Shown piece by piece: positions 19,290 through 28,606 of a DNA stretch of 64,000 nt. Position numbers and translations under genes: made by a program. The stretch comes from an uncultured Anaerovibrio sp. (GTDB lineage Bacteria > Bacillota > Negativicutes > Selenomonadales > Selenomonadaceae), in contig CADACU010000010.1 in assembly GCA_902786545.1 (NCBI GenBank), positions 19,589 to 83,588 on the forward strand, in the 5' to 3' direction. Position 1 is the first letter of the stretch. Each line of letters opens with the position of its first letter. Below the pieces are notes generated by a model, which was not told where the DNA came from, did not search any database, and worked only from the letters and a program-made list of their open reading frames with translations.

Positions 19290-20042
19290 ATGTCTCGTAG
19301 ACCGATTATTGCTGGTAACTGGAAGATGAATAACACTATTGCTGAGGGCGTAGAGCTGATTAAGGCTTTGGCTCCATTGGTAGCAGATGTAGAGGATGTT
19401 GATGTAGTAGCTTGCCCTACTGCAACTGCATTGGCTGCTGTTACTGAGGCTGCAAAGGGCTCCAAGATTCATATCGGTGCACAGAATGTTCATTGGGAGC
19501 CAAAAGGCGCATACACTGGTGAGATTTCCACCGGTATGCTCAAGGAGATTGGCGTAGAGTATGTTATTCTCGGCCATTCCGAGCGTCGTGATTACTTCGG
19601 TGAAACTGATGAGGGCGTAAACAAGCGCGCTCGTGCTGCTTTTGCTGCAGGTCTTACTCCTATTATTTGCTGTGGTGAGTCTCTGGAAATCCGTGAGGCT
19701 GGTACCTACATTGCACATGTTGTAAAGCAGATTAAGGCTGCTCTCGACGGCTTCACTGCTGACGAGGTTGGCAAGCTGGTTATCGCTTATGAGCCAATCT
19801 GGGCTATTGGTACTGGTAAGACTGCTACCTTCGAGCAGGCTGAGGAAGTTTGCAAGGCTATCCGTGAGGCTGTTGCAGAAGTATTTGGTCAGACTGCAGC
19901 AGATGCAATCCGTATTCAGTATGGCGGCTCAGTAAAGCCAGCTACCATTAAGGATCTTATGGCTCAGCCAAATGTTGATGGTGCTTTGGTTGGCGGTGCA
20001 TCCTTGAAGGCTGCTGACTTCTCCGCTATTGTAAAATTCTAA
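19290..20042 (+). CDS. tpiA: Triosephosphate isomerase
   Basis: The 250-residue TIM barrel interconverts dihydroxyacetone phosphate and glyceraldehyde-3-phosphate. Catalytic residues are in place: Lys12 (GNWKMN), His96 (ILGHSERR) and Glu168 (AYEPIWAIGTG); the phosphate-binding YGGSVKP and GGASL loops follow. AAGGAGG precedes the ATG. Codon use is highly biased. gpmI follows after 17 bp. Confidence 0.98.
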   Translation: MSRRPIIAGNWKMNNTIAEGVELIKALAPLVADVEDVDVVACPTATALAAVTEAAKGSKIHIGAQNVHWEPKGAYTGEISTGMLKEIGVEYVILGHSERRDYFGETDEGVNKRARAAFAAGLTPIICCGESLEIREAGTYIAHVVKQIKAALDGFTADEVGKLVIAYEPIWAIGTGKTATFEQAEEVCKAIREAVAEVFGQTAADAIRIQYGGSVKPATIKDLMAQPNVDGALVGGASLKAADFSAIVKF

Positions 20043-20059
20043 TTGAGGTTGATACAATA

Positions 20060-21592
20060 ATGGCAAAATTAAAAAACGCACCTGTTGCATTGATTATTAT
20101 GGATGGTTATGGTAACGGAAAGACCAATGACCCGAACAATGCAATTCAGATTGCTAAGACTCCGGTTATTGATGGTTTAAAGCAGAATTTTCCCACCACC
20201 CACATTCAGGCATCAGGCGAGTTTGTAGGCCTGCCTGATGGGCAGATGGGTAACTCTGAGGTTGGTCACACCAATATTGGCGCCGGCCGGATTGTTTATC
20301 AGGCCCTTACCCGTATTACCAAGGCAATCAAGGACGGAGAGTTTTTTGAAAACAAAGCACTGCTGAGCGTTGCCAAGGCAGCCAAGGATAACGGTGGGGC
20401 ACTTCATCTTATGGGGCTCGTTTCCCCTGGCGGTGTTCACAGCCATAGCGAGCATCTCTACGGATTGCTGGAGTTTGCTAAAAAGCAGGGCATAAAGGAT
20501 GTATATGTTCATGCATTCCTGGATGGTCGTGATGTTGACCCATCTTCGGCAGCCGAGTATGTTGCGGATCTGGAAGCAAAAATTGCTGAAATTGGTTGTG
20601 GCAAGGTTGCAACCGTTGCTGGCCGCTATTATGCAATGGACCGTGATAAGCGCTGGGATCGTGTTCAGAAGGCTTATGATGCTATTGCCAGCGGCAAGGG
20701 TGTTGAGGGCGCTGATGCTGTGGAGGCTATTAAGGCATCCTATGCAGATGAGGTTACCGACGAATTTGTGCTTCCGGTAGTAGTTGGTGATTACAAAGGT
20801 ATGAAGGATGGTGATGGAGTTATCTTCTTCAACTTCCGTCCAGATCGGGCCCGTGAATTGACCCATGCCTTTACTGATGCTGAGTTTGATGGTTTCCAGC
20901 GCAAGGAATTGAAGCTTTCCTTTGCAACCATGACTCGGTACGAGGAAGGCCTCAATGTTCAGGTGGCTTATCCGCCTGAGTCCATTGATAACACCTTGGG
21001 AGCAGTTATTTCCCAGAATGGTATGACCCAGCTTCGTATTGCTGAAACTGAGAAGTATGCGCATGTTACCTTCTTCTTCAACGGTGGCGTTGAGGAACCG
21101 TACAAGGGTGAGGATCGGATATTGGTACCATCACCAAAGGTTGCTACCTACGATTTGCAGCCTGAGATGAGTGCCATTGAGGTTACCGACAAGGTGGTTG
21201 AGGCTATTAAGTCAGGCAAGTATGATTTCATTATCCTGAACTATGCTAACGGTGACATGGTTGGTCACACCGGTGTTATTGAGGCGGCTGTCAAGGCCGT
21301 TGAAACAGTGGATACCTGTGTAGGACGGTTTGTTGATGCTATCCGTGAGGTTGGTGGTGTTGTTTGCATCACAGCTGATCACGGTAATGCTGATCAGATG
21401 GTAGATCCGGAGACGGGGGCACCATTTACGGCCCATACCACGAATCCGGTACCGTTTATTGTGGTAGCTGACAATGTAGGCTGGATTGCCAGTGATGGCG
21501 CACTCTGTGATATTGCTCCAACCCTGCTTACTTTGGCTGGTATGGAAATTCCGGCAGAAATGACCGGCACTCCGTTGGTTAAGCTCAAGTAA
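20060..21592 (+). CDS. gpmI: 2,3-bisphosphoglycerate-independent phosphoglycerate mutase
   Basis: The 510-residue Mn-dependent enzyme converts 3- to 2-phosphoglycerate. It has an alkaline-phosphatase fold with IMDGYGNG (metal Asp), MGNSEVGHTNIGAGR containing the phosphoserine, FNFRPDRARE, and the later metal-ligand blocks YANGDMVGHTG and TADHGNADQM. It completes the glycolytic gap-pgk-tpiA-gpmI set; no eno follows in this window. Confidence 0.98.
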   Translation: MAKLKNAPVALIIMDGYGNGKTNDPNNAIQIAKTPVIDGLKQNFPTTHIQASGEFVGLPDGQMGNSEVGHTNIGAGRIVYQALTRITKAIKDGEFFENKALLSVAKAAKDNGGALHLMGLVSPGGVHSHSEHLYGLLEFAKKQGIKDVYVHAFLDGRDVDPSSAAEYVADLEAKIAEIGCGKVATVAGRYYAMDRDKRWDRVQKAYDAIASGKGVEGADAVEAIKASYADEVTDEFVLPVVVGDYKGMKDGDGVIFFNFRPDRARELTHAFTDAEFDGFQRKELKLSFATMTRYEEGLNVQVAYPPESIDNTLGAVISQNGMTQLRIAETEKYAHVTFFFNGGVEEPYKGEDRILVPSPKVATYDLQPEMSAIEVTDKVVEAIKSGKYDFIILNYANGDMVGHTGVIEAAVKAVETVDTCVGRFVDAIREVGGVVCITADHGNADQMVDPETGAPFTAHTTNPVPFIVVADNVGWIASDGALCDIAPTLLTLAGMEIPAEMTGTPLVKLK

Positions 21593-21618
21593 TTTTCTCA
21601 TTGTTTAATGTTAGTGAC

Positions 21619-21651
21619 TGGTGGCTCTGATATATCAGAGCTGCCAGCCAT
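21619..21651 (+). terminator. Hairpin after gpmI
   Basis: GGCTCTGATATATCAGAG is a near-perfect palindrome inside an outer GGC/GCC pairing. It lacks a T run, so it could be a weak terminator or a leader element of the next gene. Confidence 0.35.
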
Positions 21652-21686
21652 GGTGTATTATTATATAGTGAAGAGAGGAATACGAA

Positions 21687-22382
21687 ATGATTCATTATGA
21701 TAAGCATGTTGAAGATATGACATGCATTGCAAAAGAAGTAAACCATGGTCCAGCTCCAATTCCAGAAGAGGGCAAATGGGTACAGTCCAAGGAAATTAAG
21801 GACATTAGCGGTCTTACTCACGGTATCGGCTGGTGTGCACCTCAGCAGGGCGGCTGCAAGCTTACCCTGAATGTTAAGGACGGTATTATTGAAGAGGCTT
21901 TGGTAGAGACTATCGGTTGCTCCGGTATGACTCACTCTGCTGCTATGGCTTCTGAAATCCTCCCAGGCAAGACTATCCTGGAGGCTTTGAACACTGACTT
22001 GGTTTGCGATGCTATCAACACTGCAATGCGCGAGCTCTTCCTGCAGATTGTATATGGCCGTACTCAGACTGCATTCTCTGATGATGGTCTGCCAATTGGC
22101 GCAGGTCTGGATGACCTGGGCAAGGGCCTCCGCAGCCAGGTAGGTACTCTGTACTCCACCAAGCTGAAGGGTCCTCGTTACCTCGAATTAGCCGAAGGTT
22201 ATGTTACTAAGATGGCTGTTGACAAAGAAGACCGTGTTATCGGTTATGAAGTTGTTCATCTTGGCAAGGCTATGGAAGCTATTGCTGCTGGCGTTGATGC
22301 CAACGAAGCAATCAAGAAGAACACCTCCACCAAGGGCCGTTATGCAGATGCTGCCCGTTACATCGATCCTCGTAAGGAATAA
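21687..22382 (+). CDS. NifU/IscU-like iron-sulfur scaffold-family protein paired with GGGtGRT protein
   Basis: The 231-residue protein has Cys residues in WCAPQQGGCKL and ETIGCSGMTHSAA, resembling the IscU/SufU scaffold fold. It differs from standard scaffolds in its long C-terminal part (GKAMEAIAAGVDANEAI). In anaerobes this family is commonly found next to the GGGtGRT protein, as here with a 33-bp gap. A role in Fe-S or metal handling is inferred from the fold; no reaction is established. Its codon use is as biased as the glycolytic genes, suggesting high expression. Confidence 0.8.
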   Translation: MIHYDKHVEDMTCIAKEVNHGPAPIPEEGKWVQSKEIKDISGLTHGIGWCAPQQGGCKLTLNVKDGIIEEALVETIGCSGMTHSAAMASEILPGKTILEALNTDLVCDAINTAMRELFLQIVYGRTQTAFSDDGLPIGAGLDDLGKGLRSQVGTLYSTKLKGPRYLELAEGYVTKMAVDKEDRVIGYEVVHLGKAMEAIAAGVDANEAIKKNTSTKGRYADAARYIDPRKE

Positions 22383-22415
22383 TTTGAGATAACGACAGGA
22401 AGGACTGAAAAAGAA

Positions 22416-23417
22416 ATGGCATTATTTGAAGGCTATGAGCGCCGCATTGACGGTATAAATGAGGTTTGCAAGAAATATGGTATTGCTTCCATTGAAGCTG
22501 CCGCTGATATTTGTAAGGAAAAGGGCTTTGACCCAGCTGCTATCGTTTCTGATTTGCAGCCAATCTGCTTCGAGAATGCAAAGTGGGCCTACACTCTTGG
22601 TGCAGCTATTGCTATCAAGAAGGGTGTAAAGACTGCAGCAGATGCTGCCAGGGCTATCGGCGAAGGTATTCAGGCATTCTGCGTACCTGGTTCTGTAGCT
22701 GACCACCGTAAGGTTGGTCTTGGCCATGGTAATCTGGCTGCTATGCTCCTCACTGAGGATGCTGAGTGCTTCGCATTCCTGGCTGGTCATGAGTCCTTTG
22801 CGGCTGCTGAGGGTGCTATTGGTATCGCTCAGACTGCAAATAAGGTTCGTAAAAATCCTCTCCGGGTAATCCTCAATGGTCTTGGTAAGGACGCTGCTCA
22901 GATTATTTCCCGTATCAACGGCTTTACCTATGTTCAGACTCAATATGATTACAAGGCTGGTAAGGTTAATGTTGTAAAAGAGGTTTCCTACTCTGATGGT
23001 CCTCGCTCCAAGGTTAAGTGCTATGGTGCTGACTCTGTTCCAGAGGGCGTTGCCATCATGCATTTGGAGAAGGTTGATATCTCCATTACTGGTAACTCAA
23101 CTAATCCTACCCGCTTCCAGCATCCAGTAGCTGGTACCTACAAGAAGGAGTGCATTGAGCTTGGCAAGAAGTACTTCTCCGTTGCTTCCGGTGGTGGTAC
23201 TGGTCGTACTCTGCATCCAGATAATATGGCAGCAGGTCCTGCTTCCTATGGTATGACCGATACTCTCGGCCGTATGCATTCTGATGCACAGTTTGCTGGT
23301 TCTTCTTCCGTACCTGCCCATGTAGATATGATGGGGCTTATCGGTGCCGGCAACAACCCAATGGTTGGTATGTCCGTAGCAGTTGCTGTAGCAGTTGCTG
23401 AGGCAATGAACAAATAA
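22416..23417 (+). CDS. GGGtGRT protein, function unknown
   Basis: The 333-residue protein carries the family-naming motif GGGTGRT at residues 259-265, followed by LHPDNMAAGPASYGMT. Other conserved-looking blocks are GSVADHRKVGLGHGNLAAML and GLIGAGNNPMVGM. The glycine-rich motifs suggest nucleotide or phosphate binding, but this is inference. It is co-directional with the NifU-like gene and shares its biased codon use, so the pair is probably abundant and functionally linked. Confidence 0.85.
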   Translation: MALFEGYERRIDGINEVCKKYGIASIEAAADICKEKGFDPAAIVSDLQPICFENAKWAYTLGAAIAIKKGVKTAADAARAIGEGIQAFCVPGSVADHRKVGLGHGNLAAMLLTEDAECFAFLAGHESFAAAEGAIGIAQTANKVRKNPLRVILNGLGKDAAQIISRINGFTYVQTQYDYKAGKVNVVKEVSYSDGPRSKVKCYGADSVPEGVAIMHLEKVDISITGNSTNPTRFQHPVAGTYKKECIELGKKYFSVASGGGTGRTLHPDNMAAGPASYGMTDTLGRMHSDAQFAGSSSVPAHVDMMGLIGAGNNPMVGMSVAVAVAVAEAMNK

Positions 23418-23439
23418 TAGATAAATTAGTTCAGTAAAA

Positions 23440-23480
23440 ACGGGCTGTATGATGATAATTCATCTTACAGCCCATTTTTT
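23440..23480 (+). terminator. Terminator after the GGGtGRT gene
   Basis: GGGCTGTA and TACAGCCC pair around a 16-nt loop and are followed by ATTTTTT. Confidence 0.9.
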
Positions 23481-23599
23481 ATTGCAGATATTCCCACATA
23501 GTAACAAATAAATTTAATAGTGGTTTTACAAAGCAGGAAAAATCACGAGTATGGAGAATAATCTAATAAAAATATAAAAAGGTGAGAGGTGATTTTGGG

Positions 23600-25621
23600 A
23601 TGTACAACGAAAACGATGATGGTTATTCGAAACTGGTATCAACCAGGGATTCCTTTCGAACCAGACTGATTGGCATAATGCTGCTGCTGGTGTTTGTTCC
23701 TATGGTATTGTCCACTGTTATAAGCTATGTATCTTCCACCGATAAGGCTGAGGAAGATGCCCAGGAGCGTCTGCAGTGGCAGGCAAGCTATATGGAAGAT
23801 CTTTTCGCCAAGGTCATCGAAAAAAATGTGTCTGCCTTGAAAGTATTGGCCACTACACCTTCAACTATAGTATATTTAAAAGACCCAAGCGGAAATGCTG
23901 CCTTGGGTAATGATGTGTTTGCTCAGATGAAAGGCATTGATGCCTACATGGATGACGGTAATGGTACGACCCTCACCGGAACAGATGGCAATCAGCTATT
24001 GAGAACCGTCGGCAAATGTGTAAATATTTCTGACCGAGAGTATTACAAGCAGGCCATGAAAGGAACCCCGATTTATGTATCGGATGTAATGGTATCCAAG
24101 GCCACAGGCATACGCCAGATATGCATGATAGTTCCGGTTTTTGATGAAACAGGCAAGGTAATTGGCAGTGTTCAGCGAAATTACGACATGGAGGATTTCC
24201 ACGACCTGTTGGCTGGGGCCTTTGAGGATGCATTTATATTGGACAGAACCGGATTTGTTGCCGCTCATTCCCAGTATGTTATTGGCAAGGATCACGAAGA
24301 GGAAGACAGATCAAAATCTGTGCCTATGACCAGCGGAAAGGATAAGGGATTCTACATTACAGACACAGGCAAGGGATATTCCGCCCATATTGCCTATGTT
24401 AAAGAGCCATATTCTGCTTTCAGGGTTGTTGTAGCAACAGATTCGACAAAAATCTTGGGTGCAGCTAAAAAATCAGCGATTATAGTTGTAATTGTTGCCC
24501 TTATAATGGTGGGCATAGCGGCCTTTTTTGCCGTGCTCACAGCCAGAGGATTCTATAAGCCGGTCAAGAATATAACCAATGCCCTTAAAGAAATGTCAGA
24601 AGGCAAGTTTGTGGAAATAGTTGATGACCGTGACAGAAAAGATGAATTTGGTGTAATGGTCAATTCAGCCAATTCCCTGGTCAAAAAGCTTACCCAGATT
24701 GTGGGAAATATTAAAAATGGAGCCAAAAGTGTGGCAAACTCCTCCGATAATTTGTCAGGGACATTGGATCAGATTTCCCGGACTACGGATGATGTTACCA
24801 AGGCTATTCAGGAGGTTGCTACCGGTGCGACCCAGCAAGCCAATGAAATTCAGACCGCTTCAGAGAATGTGGTGACTATAAGCGAAGCGGTTATGTCAGT
24901 ACAGTCAAGTGCTGAACGGCTTGAGTCATTATCAAATACCATGAAAGAAGCATCAACGGCCTCGACCAAGTCTTTGGAGAACCTTCAGAAATCAGCAGAG
25001 GATATGACCATCAAGATTACTGATATATCCGAAGCTATACAGGAAACCCAAAACGCAGTCAGCAATATTCATGAAAAGGTTGATGGCATCAATAGCATTG
25101 CCAGCCAGACCACGCTGTTGTCGCTTAATGCCAGCATAGAAGCAGCCAGAGCCGGTGAGGCTGGACGAGGCTTCTCTGTTGTTGCGGAGGAAATTGGTAA
25201 ACTGGCCGGCGAGTCCAAATCCTTGGCTGATGAAATTAAGCAGGAGATGGATATATTGATCAGCAGAGCTGGTGGCGCAGTAGCAGCTGCTAATGAAGTT
25301 AAGACGGCAAATACTGAGCAGCAGACATCTCTTGGCGAAACAATACAGTCCATAAACGGCATGATTGGTGATATAAACGAGACCGTAAACGGCGTATATG
25401 AAATTTCTGATGGGGCAAAGCAATGTGAGACTTCCAAGGATAAGGTATCGAATGTGATAACATCACTCAGCGCTATTTCAGAAGAAAATGCAGCCAGCGC
25501 GGAAGAAACCAGTGCCTCTATGCATGAACTGTCGGCTACAGTTTTGAGCCTTGCCGAATCAGCTGGTGGATTAAGACAGGTAGCGGAGAAGCTTTCCAAA
25601 GACATGGAATTTTTCAAGTAA
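23600..25621 (+). CDS. Methyl-accepting chemotaxis protein with dCache-type sensor
   Basis: This 673-residue receptor has a first membrane helix near 20-45, a large extracellular sensor (about 50-285, dCache-like: [20 protein letters not shown]), a second membrane helix around 290-315, a HAMP region and a signalling hairpin with the conserved tip [20 protein letters not shown]. Cache domains usually bind amino acids or carboxylates; the ligand is not evident. The ATG at 23600 is preferred to an in-frame GTG at 23582 because GAGAGGTG then fits as the ribosome site. Confidence 0.92.
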   Translation: MYNENDDGYSKLVSTRDSFRTRLIGIMLLLVFVPMVLSTVISYVSSTDKAEEDAQERLQWQASYMEDLFAKVIEKNVSALKVLATTPSTIVYLKDPSGNAALGNDVFAQMKGIDAYMDDGNGTTLTGTDGNQLLRTVGKCVNISDREYYKQAMKGTPIYVSDVMVSKATGIRQICMIVPVFDETGKVIGSVQRNYDMEDFHDLLAGAFEDAFILDRTGFVAAHSQYVIGKDHEEEDRSKSVPMTSGKDKGFYITDTGKGYSAHIAYVKEPYSAFRVVVATDSTKILGAAKKSAIIVVIVALIMVGIAAFFAVLTARGFYKPVKNITNALKEMSEGKFVEIVDDRDRKDEFGVMVNSANSLVKKLTQIVGNIKNGAKSVANSSDNLSGTLDQISRTTDDVTKAIQEVATGATQQANEIQTASENVVTISEAVMSVQSSAERLESLSNTMKEASTASTKSLENLQKSAEDMTIKITDISEAIQETQNAVSNIHEKVDGINSIASQTTLLSLNASIEAARAGEAGRGFSVVAEEIGKLAGESKSLADEIKQEMDILISRAGGAVAAANEVKTANTEQQTSLGETIQSINGMIGDINETVNGVYEISDGAKQCETSKDKVSNVITSLSAISEENAASAEETSASMHELSATVLSLAESAGGLRQVAEKLSKDMEFFK

Positions 25622-25643
25622 TCTGGAATCGAAAATACAAAAA

Positions 25644-25676
25644 AGCTCAGGACAAAGTCCTGAGCTGAATTTTTTA
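25644..25676. terminator. Bidirectional terminator between receptor gene and tRNA-Glu
   Basis: AGCTCAGGAC and GTCCTGAGCT form a 10-bp stem with an AAA loop. A T-run follows on both strands. Confidence 0.9.
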
Positions 25677-25751
25677 TGGTGACGCGTAGGGGATTCGAAC
25701 CCCTGAAGCCGCCGTGAGAGGGCGGAGTCTTAACCACTTGACCAACGCGCC
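25677..25751 (-). tRNA. tRNA-Glu (anticodon CTC)
   Basis: The minus strand folds as a full cloverleaf of 75 nt including encoded CCA. The acceptor is GGCGCGT/ACGCGTC, the anticodon loop is CTCTCAC between CCGCC and GGCGG, and the T-arm is GGGGTTCGAATCCCC. Confidence 0.96.
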
Positions 25752-25887
25752 GTTGACAACAAATATGATACCTCATTTTGAGGTAGGTTGTCAAATATTT
25801 TTTTTAGATTTTTAAAAATTATAACGCCATTGTTCAAATTTTTCTTCTTTAGAAGAAAAATCTTCCAATTAGCGTTTCCCTAAAGGA

Positions 25888-25957
25888 CTAGCTTCGCGTC
25901 GCAACGAGCTGGTGTTTTCCCCCACCTAAAGAGGTGGGGGAAATCTTAAAGCTCGTT
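25888..25957. repeat. Nested hairpin element downstream of gltX
   Basis: A 12-bp stem (TTTCCCCCACCT and complement, AAAG loop, 25916-25943) sits inside an outer AACGAGCT/AGCTCGTT pairing. A 21-bp segment at 25888-25908 recurs with one mismatch at 27861-27881. Neither strand has a clear T run, so it is not a canonical terminator; it may be a mobile-element remnant or repeat family. Confidence 0.6.
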
Positions 25958-25960
25958 ATA

Positions 25961-27430
25961 TTATCCTTGAATCTTGCTAAGACCGAAGTTCAGTCGTTTC
26001 AATGATTCATCTCTTCCCAAAAGGTAGAGCAGCTCGGTAACACCGCCTGGAGTTACCTTTTGTCCAGACAGGGCAATTCTTACAGGCCACATAAATGTAC
26101 CCATCTTGATTCCGCTGTCGGCAATGGCCGGTTGGAGCTTGTCGTCAATACCCTCAGGGGTCCATTCAGCAACTGTGTTTAGAATATCAATTGCCTGTGG
26201 GATGATTTCCGCTGCCTTTTCCGGAGTGACCTTGTTCCGCTTGTTATTGAACAGATCGATATCATATTCCGGCAATTCCTTGAAGAACCCAATCTGTTCC
26301 GGGATTTCATTATAACGGTTTACCCGGGTACGAAGAAGTGCAGCCAGATATTCCCATTTATCATGCAGGGATTCAGCAATAATTCCGCCAAAGGCACTGG
26401 AGTGTTTAGCAAACTCTGAGTCACTCATTGCCTTGAAATATTCCCCATTTACCCAATCCAGCTTGTTATAGTCGAACACAGCTGGGGATTTGCTGAGGCC
26501 TTCCAGAGAGAACTTATTGATAAGCTCTTCCATGGTAAAAATTTCTTGTTCGGATTTTGGACTCCAACCTAATAGCGCCACATAGTTGGTGATGGCTTCC
26601 GGCAGGTAACCCATATCAACCAGCTGGCTAAAGCCGGTAGCACCATGGCGTTTGGAGAGCTTGGAAACGGATCCATCCTCATTTTTCCCCATTACAGGCG
26701 GCAGATGGATGAATACAGGTGGCTCCCAGCCAAGATACTGATATAGGAGTACATGCTTTGGTGTGGAAGTGATGAATTCTGTCCCGCGGAAAATATGACT
26801 GATATCCATAAGATGGTCGTCAATAACATTGGCAAAATTGTAGGTTGGCATACCATCCCGTTTCAGGATGACCTGATCCTCCAAAGTGTCACAGGCGATA
26901 GTTATATTGCCGTGTACCACATCATGGAAGGTAACTTCCCCTGTCAGTGGCATTTTCTGGCGGATAACATAAGGACGGCCTTCCGCCAGATATTGGTCAA
27001 TAACAGACTGATCCAAATCCCGGCAGGCCCGATTATAACCGCCAAAGCTTTTTGCATCACCGGCTTCCTGGGCTGCATGCTGTTCTTCACTGCAATCGTT
27101 ACAGAAGCAGCGATAGGCATGTCCTTTTTCAATAAGCTCTTCTGCATATTTTTTATAAATGTCCAGACGCTGACTCTGAATATATGGACCACAGTTACCA
27201 CCTATATCAGGGCCTTCATTGGGAATGATATTGGCGGCTTTCAGGGTGTTTTGAATAAATTCTACTGCATCAGCCACATAGCGCTTCTGGTCAGTATCCT
27301 CTATACGGAGCAGAAAATCACCATTATTGGCTTTGGCAAACAGATACCCATAAAGAGCGGTGCGCAAATTACCAATATGCATATAGCCGGTAGGGCTAGG
27401 TGCAAAACGGGTACGAACACGACTTATCAA
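25961..27430 (-). CDS. gltX: Glutamyl-tRNA synthetase
   Basis: The 489-residue class I synthetase charges tRNA-Glu. It shows RFAPSPTGYMHIGNLRTALY (HIGH box as HIGN), a CFCNDC zinc-type cysteine cluster with an upstream partner, and SKLSKRHGA (KMSKS box). The start is TTG at 27430 (ISRVRTRFAPSPTG), with AGGAGG six bases upstream; earlier in-frame codons would read through a terminator-like hairpin. Its substrate tRNA-Glu(CTC) is encoded just downstream on the same strand. Confidence 0.95.
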   Translation of the reverse strand: MISRVRTRFAPSPTGYMHIGNLRTALYGYLFAKANNGDFLLRIEDTDQKRYVADAVEFIQNTLKAANIIPNEGPDIGGNCGPYIQSQRLDIYKKYAEELIEKGHAYRCFCNDCSEEQHAAQEAGDAKSFGGYNRACRDLDQSVIDQYLAEGRPYVIRQKMPLTGEVTFHDVVHGNITIACDTLEDQVILKRDGMPTYNFANVIDDHLMDISHIFRGTEFITSTPKHVLLYQYLGWEPPVFIHLPPVMGKNEDGSVSKLSKRHGATGFSQLVDMGYLPEAITNYVALLGWSPKSEQEIFTMEELINKFSLEGLSKSPAVFDYNKLDWVNGEYFKAMSDSEFAKHSSAFGGIIAESLHDKWEYLAALLRTRVNRYNEIPEQIGFFKELPEYDIDLFNNKRNKVTPEKAAEIIPQAIDILNTVAEWTPEGIDDKLQPAIADSGIKMGTFMWPVRIALSGQKVTPGGVTELLYLLGRDESLKRLNFGLSKIQG

Positions 27431-27442
27431 AGTTATTCCTCC

Positions 27443-27472
27443 TAAAAAGAGATTGCTGCAGGGGCAATCTCT
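27443..27472 (-). terminator. Terminator-like hairpin directly before the gltX ribosome-binding site
   Basis: On the minus strand AGAGATTGC pairs perfectly with GCAATCTCT and is followed by TTTTT, which runs straight into AGGAGG of gltX. This is the form of an attenuator. I see no T-box sequence upstream. Confidence 0.65.
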
Positions 27473-27481
27473 TGGCAATAC

Positions 27482-27667
27482 TTAATGGCACGGGCAAAGA
27501 CCAATCCAACGGCCTTTGTCGAGTGATTATCACTAAGCTCCAGCTGCGTTTATAGCTTGCTGTCACTAAGTGTTAATGGCACGGGAAAAGACCAATCCAA
27601 CGGTCTTTTTCGAGTGATTATCACTAAGCTCCAGCTGCGCTTATAGCTTGCTGTCACTAAGTGTTAA
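27482..27667 (-). repeat. 91-bp tandem repeat in the gltX leader
   Basis: Two 91-bp units and the start of a third are marked by TTAATGGCA at 27482, 27573 and 27664. In the minus-strand sense each unit has a 7-bp stem (AAAGACC or AAAGGCC with GGTCTTT) and a GTGATAATCAC palindrome. The array fills the space between tRNA-Ser and gltX. The third start coincides with the encoded CCA end of tRNA-Ser, suggesting the array grew by duplication from the tRNA 3' end. Confidence 0.85.
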
Positions 27668-27756
27668 TGGCAGAGAGGGTGGGATTCGAACCCACGGTGG
27701 CTATTAACCACACTTGATTTCGAGTCAAGCACCTTCGACCACTCGGACACCTCTCC
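27668..27756 (-). tRNA. tRNA-Ser (anticodon CGA)
   Basis: The 89-nt minus-strand sequence has the long variable arm of tRNA-Ser, an anticodon loop with CGA between CTTGA and TCAAG, a T-arm GTGGGTTCGAATCCCAC and an encoded CCA. The first acceptor pair is a G-U. Confidence 0.95.
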
Positions 27757-27924
27757 ATAGATATGCACGGATTTTCTATCCGCGTAACAGTAGTATTATA
27801 ACGCAATCGTTAAAATTTTTCCATATAATATAAAAAATATTCTGCTCAGCATTTTTTAGGCTAGCTTCGCATCGCAACGAGAGATAGTTTATTTACCTGT
27901 TTTAGGGGGGTACTGCCTGCATAT

Positions 27925-27950
27925 AAAAAAGAACCGGGAACGGTTCTTTT
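27925..27950. terminator. Terminator of the small coiled-coil gene
   Basis: AAAAGAACCG and CGGTTCTTTT pair around a GGAA loop just downstream of the minus-strand gene ending at 27966. It is symmetrical, so both directions are possible. Confidence 0.85.
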
Positions 27951-27965
27951 AGCTGGTGGTAATTA

Positions 27966-28175
27966 TCAAATATTTCGCAATTCACTTTGTAGGTCATGGA
28001 TATCCTGTTCCAAAAGCTGCATTTTGTCAATTATGTTTCTCAGGTCGGCTTCCATATCAATAAAGTTGGTTATAAGCCACCCCCATAATCCTTCAAGCTT
28101 CTCACTGGTAACATATGGGGCAGTATCATAGTATCCATTGATTTTTGATTGTTTACTGGCTGACATACTGGACAT
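27966..28175 (-). CDS. Small helical protein, unknown function
   Basis: The product has 69 residues and I do not recognise the family. It begins MSSMSASKQSKINGYYDTAPYV and ends in a heptad-like amphipathic helix (FIDMEADLRNIIDKMQLLEQ and on), which suggests coiled-coil pairing. The ATG at 28175 is chosen because AAAGGTGGGG lies seven bases upstream; a longer frame from 28211 has no ribosome site. A clear terminator follows, supporting a real gene. It is divergent from the 62-residue gene at 28341. Confidence 0.6.
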   Translation of the reverse strand: MSSMSASKQSKINGYYDTAPYVTSEKLEGLWGWLITNFIDMEADLRNIIDKMQLLEQDIHDLQSELRNI

Positions 28176-28340
28176 AATACCCCACCTTTCATAAAAAGTC
28201 CCTCTAGCCATTATATCGTAAGCCGGCAGGGTAATTTTAAATAATTCTATGGGATTGAAGTACCAATTAAGTGTAGAACTTCCTGGTTAACTACGGTATA
28301 ATAATACTATAAGTTATTTTTTTTTAGGCAGGATAGTATT

Positions 28341-28529
28341 TTGAAAAATAAAGATTATGAAATATTGGCCATGAAAATTCACCGAAGTCTGCTGGAAGTG
28401 CAGGATATGAATGGTGCGCTGCGGCAGATTGACCGTATGCTGGATAATATAAGCAGAAAAATTGGAATCGTGGATGAAGTAACATGGCATGAACTGGAAC
28501 GAAGACGAAAAATCAATGATAAAGGTTAA
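28341..28529 (+). CDS. Small helical protein, unknown function
   Basis: This 62-residue charged helical protein starts at a TTG with AGGCAGGAT upstream (MKNKDYEILAMKIHRSLLEV start). No domain is recognised. An 'MLDNISRKIG' stretch suggests a short coiled coil. Its stop codon lies inside a strong terminator, which supports it as a transcribed gene. It could work with the divergent 69-residue helical protein, but only the arrangement suggests so. Confidence 0.55.
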   Translation: MKNKDYEILAMKIHRSLLEVQDMNGALRQIDRMLDNISRKIGIVDEVTWHELERRRKINDKG

Positions 28530-28560
28530 AATGTAATGGTTGCATTTTAACCTTTATTTT
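28521..28560 (+). terminator. Terminator overlapping the stop codon
   Basis: GGTTAAAATG and CATTTTAACC form a 10-bp stem followed by TTTATTTT. The TAA stop of the preceding gene lies in the left arm. Confidence 0.88.
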
Positions 28561-28606
28561 GTGCTGCATTAACAGAGACGATGAACTTATAAGAGGTTTT
28601 TTGATT

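Noticed and set aside
25916-25943. gltX terminator
   Set aside because: The 12-bp stem is strong, but neither strand has a T run after it, and an outer stem encloses it. It is listed as a repeat element instead.
27431-27667. T-box leader of gltX
   Set aside because: No T-box sequence (AGGGTGGNACCGCG type) or specifier loop is visible; only the repeats and a terminator-like hairpin are seen.
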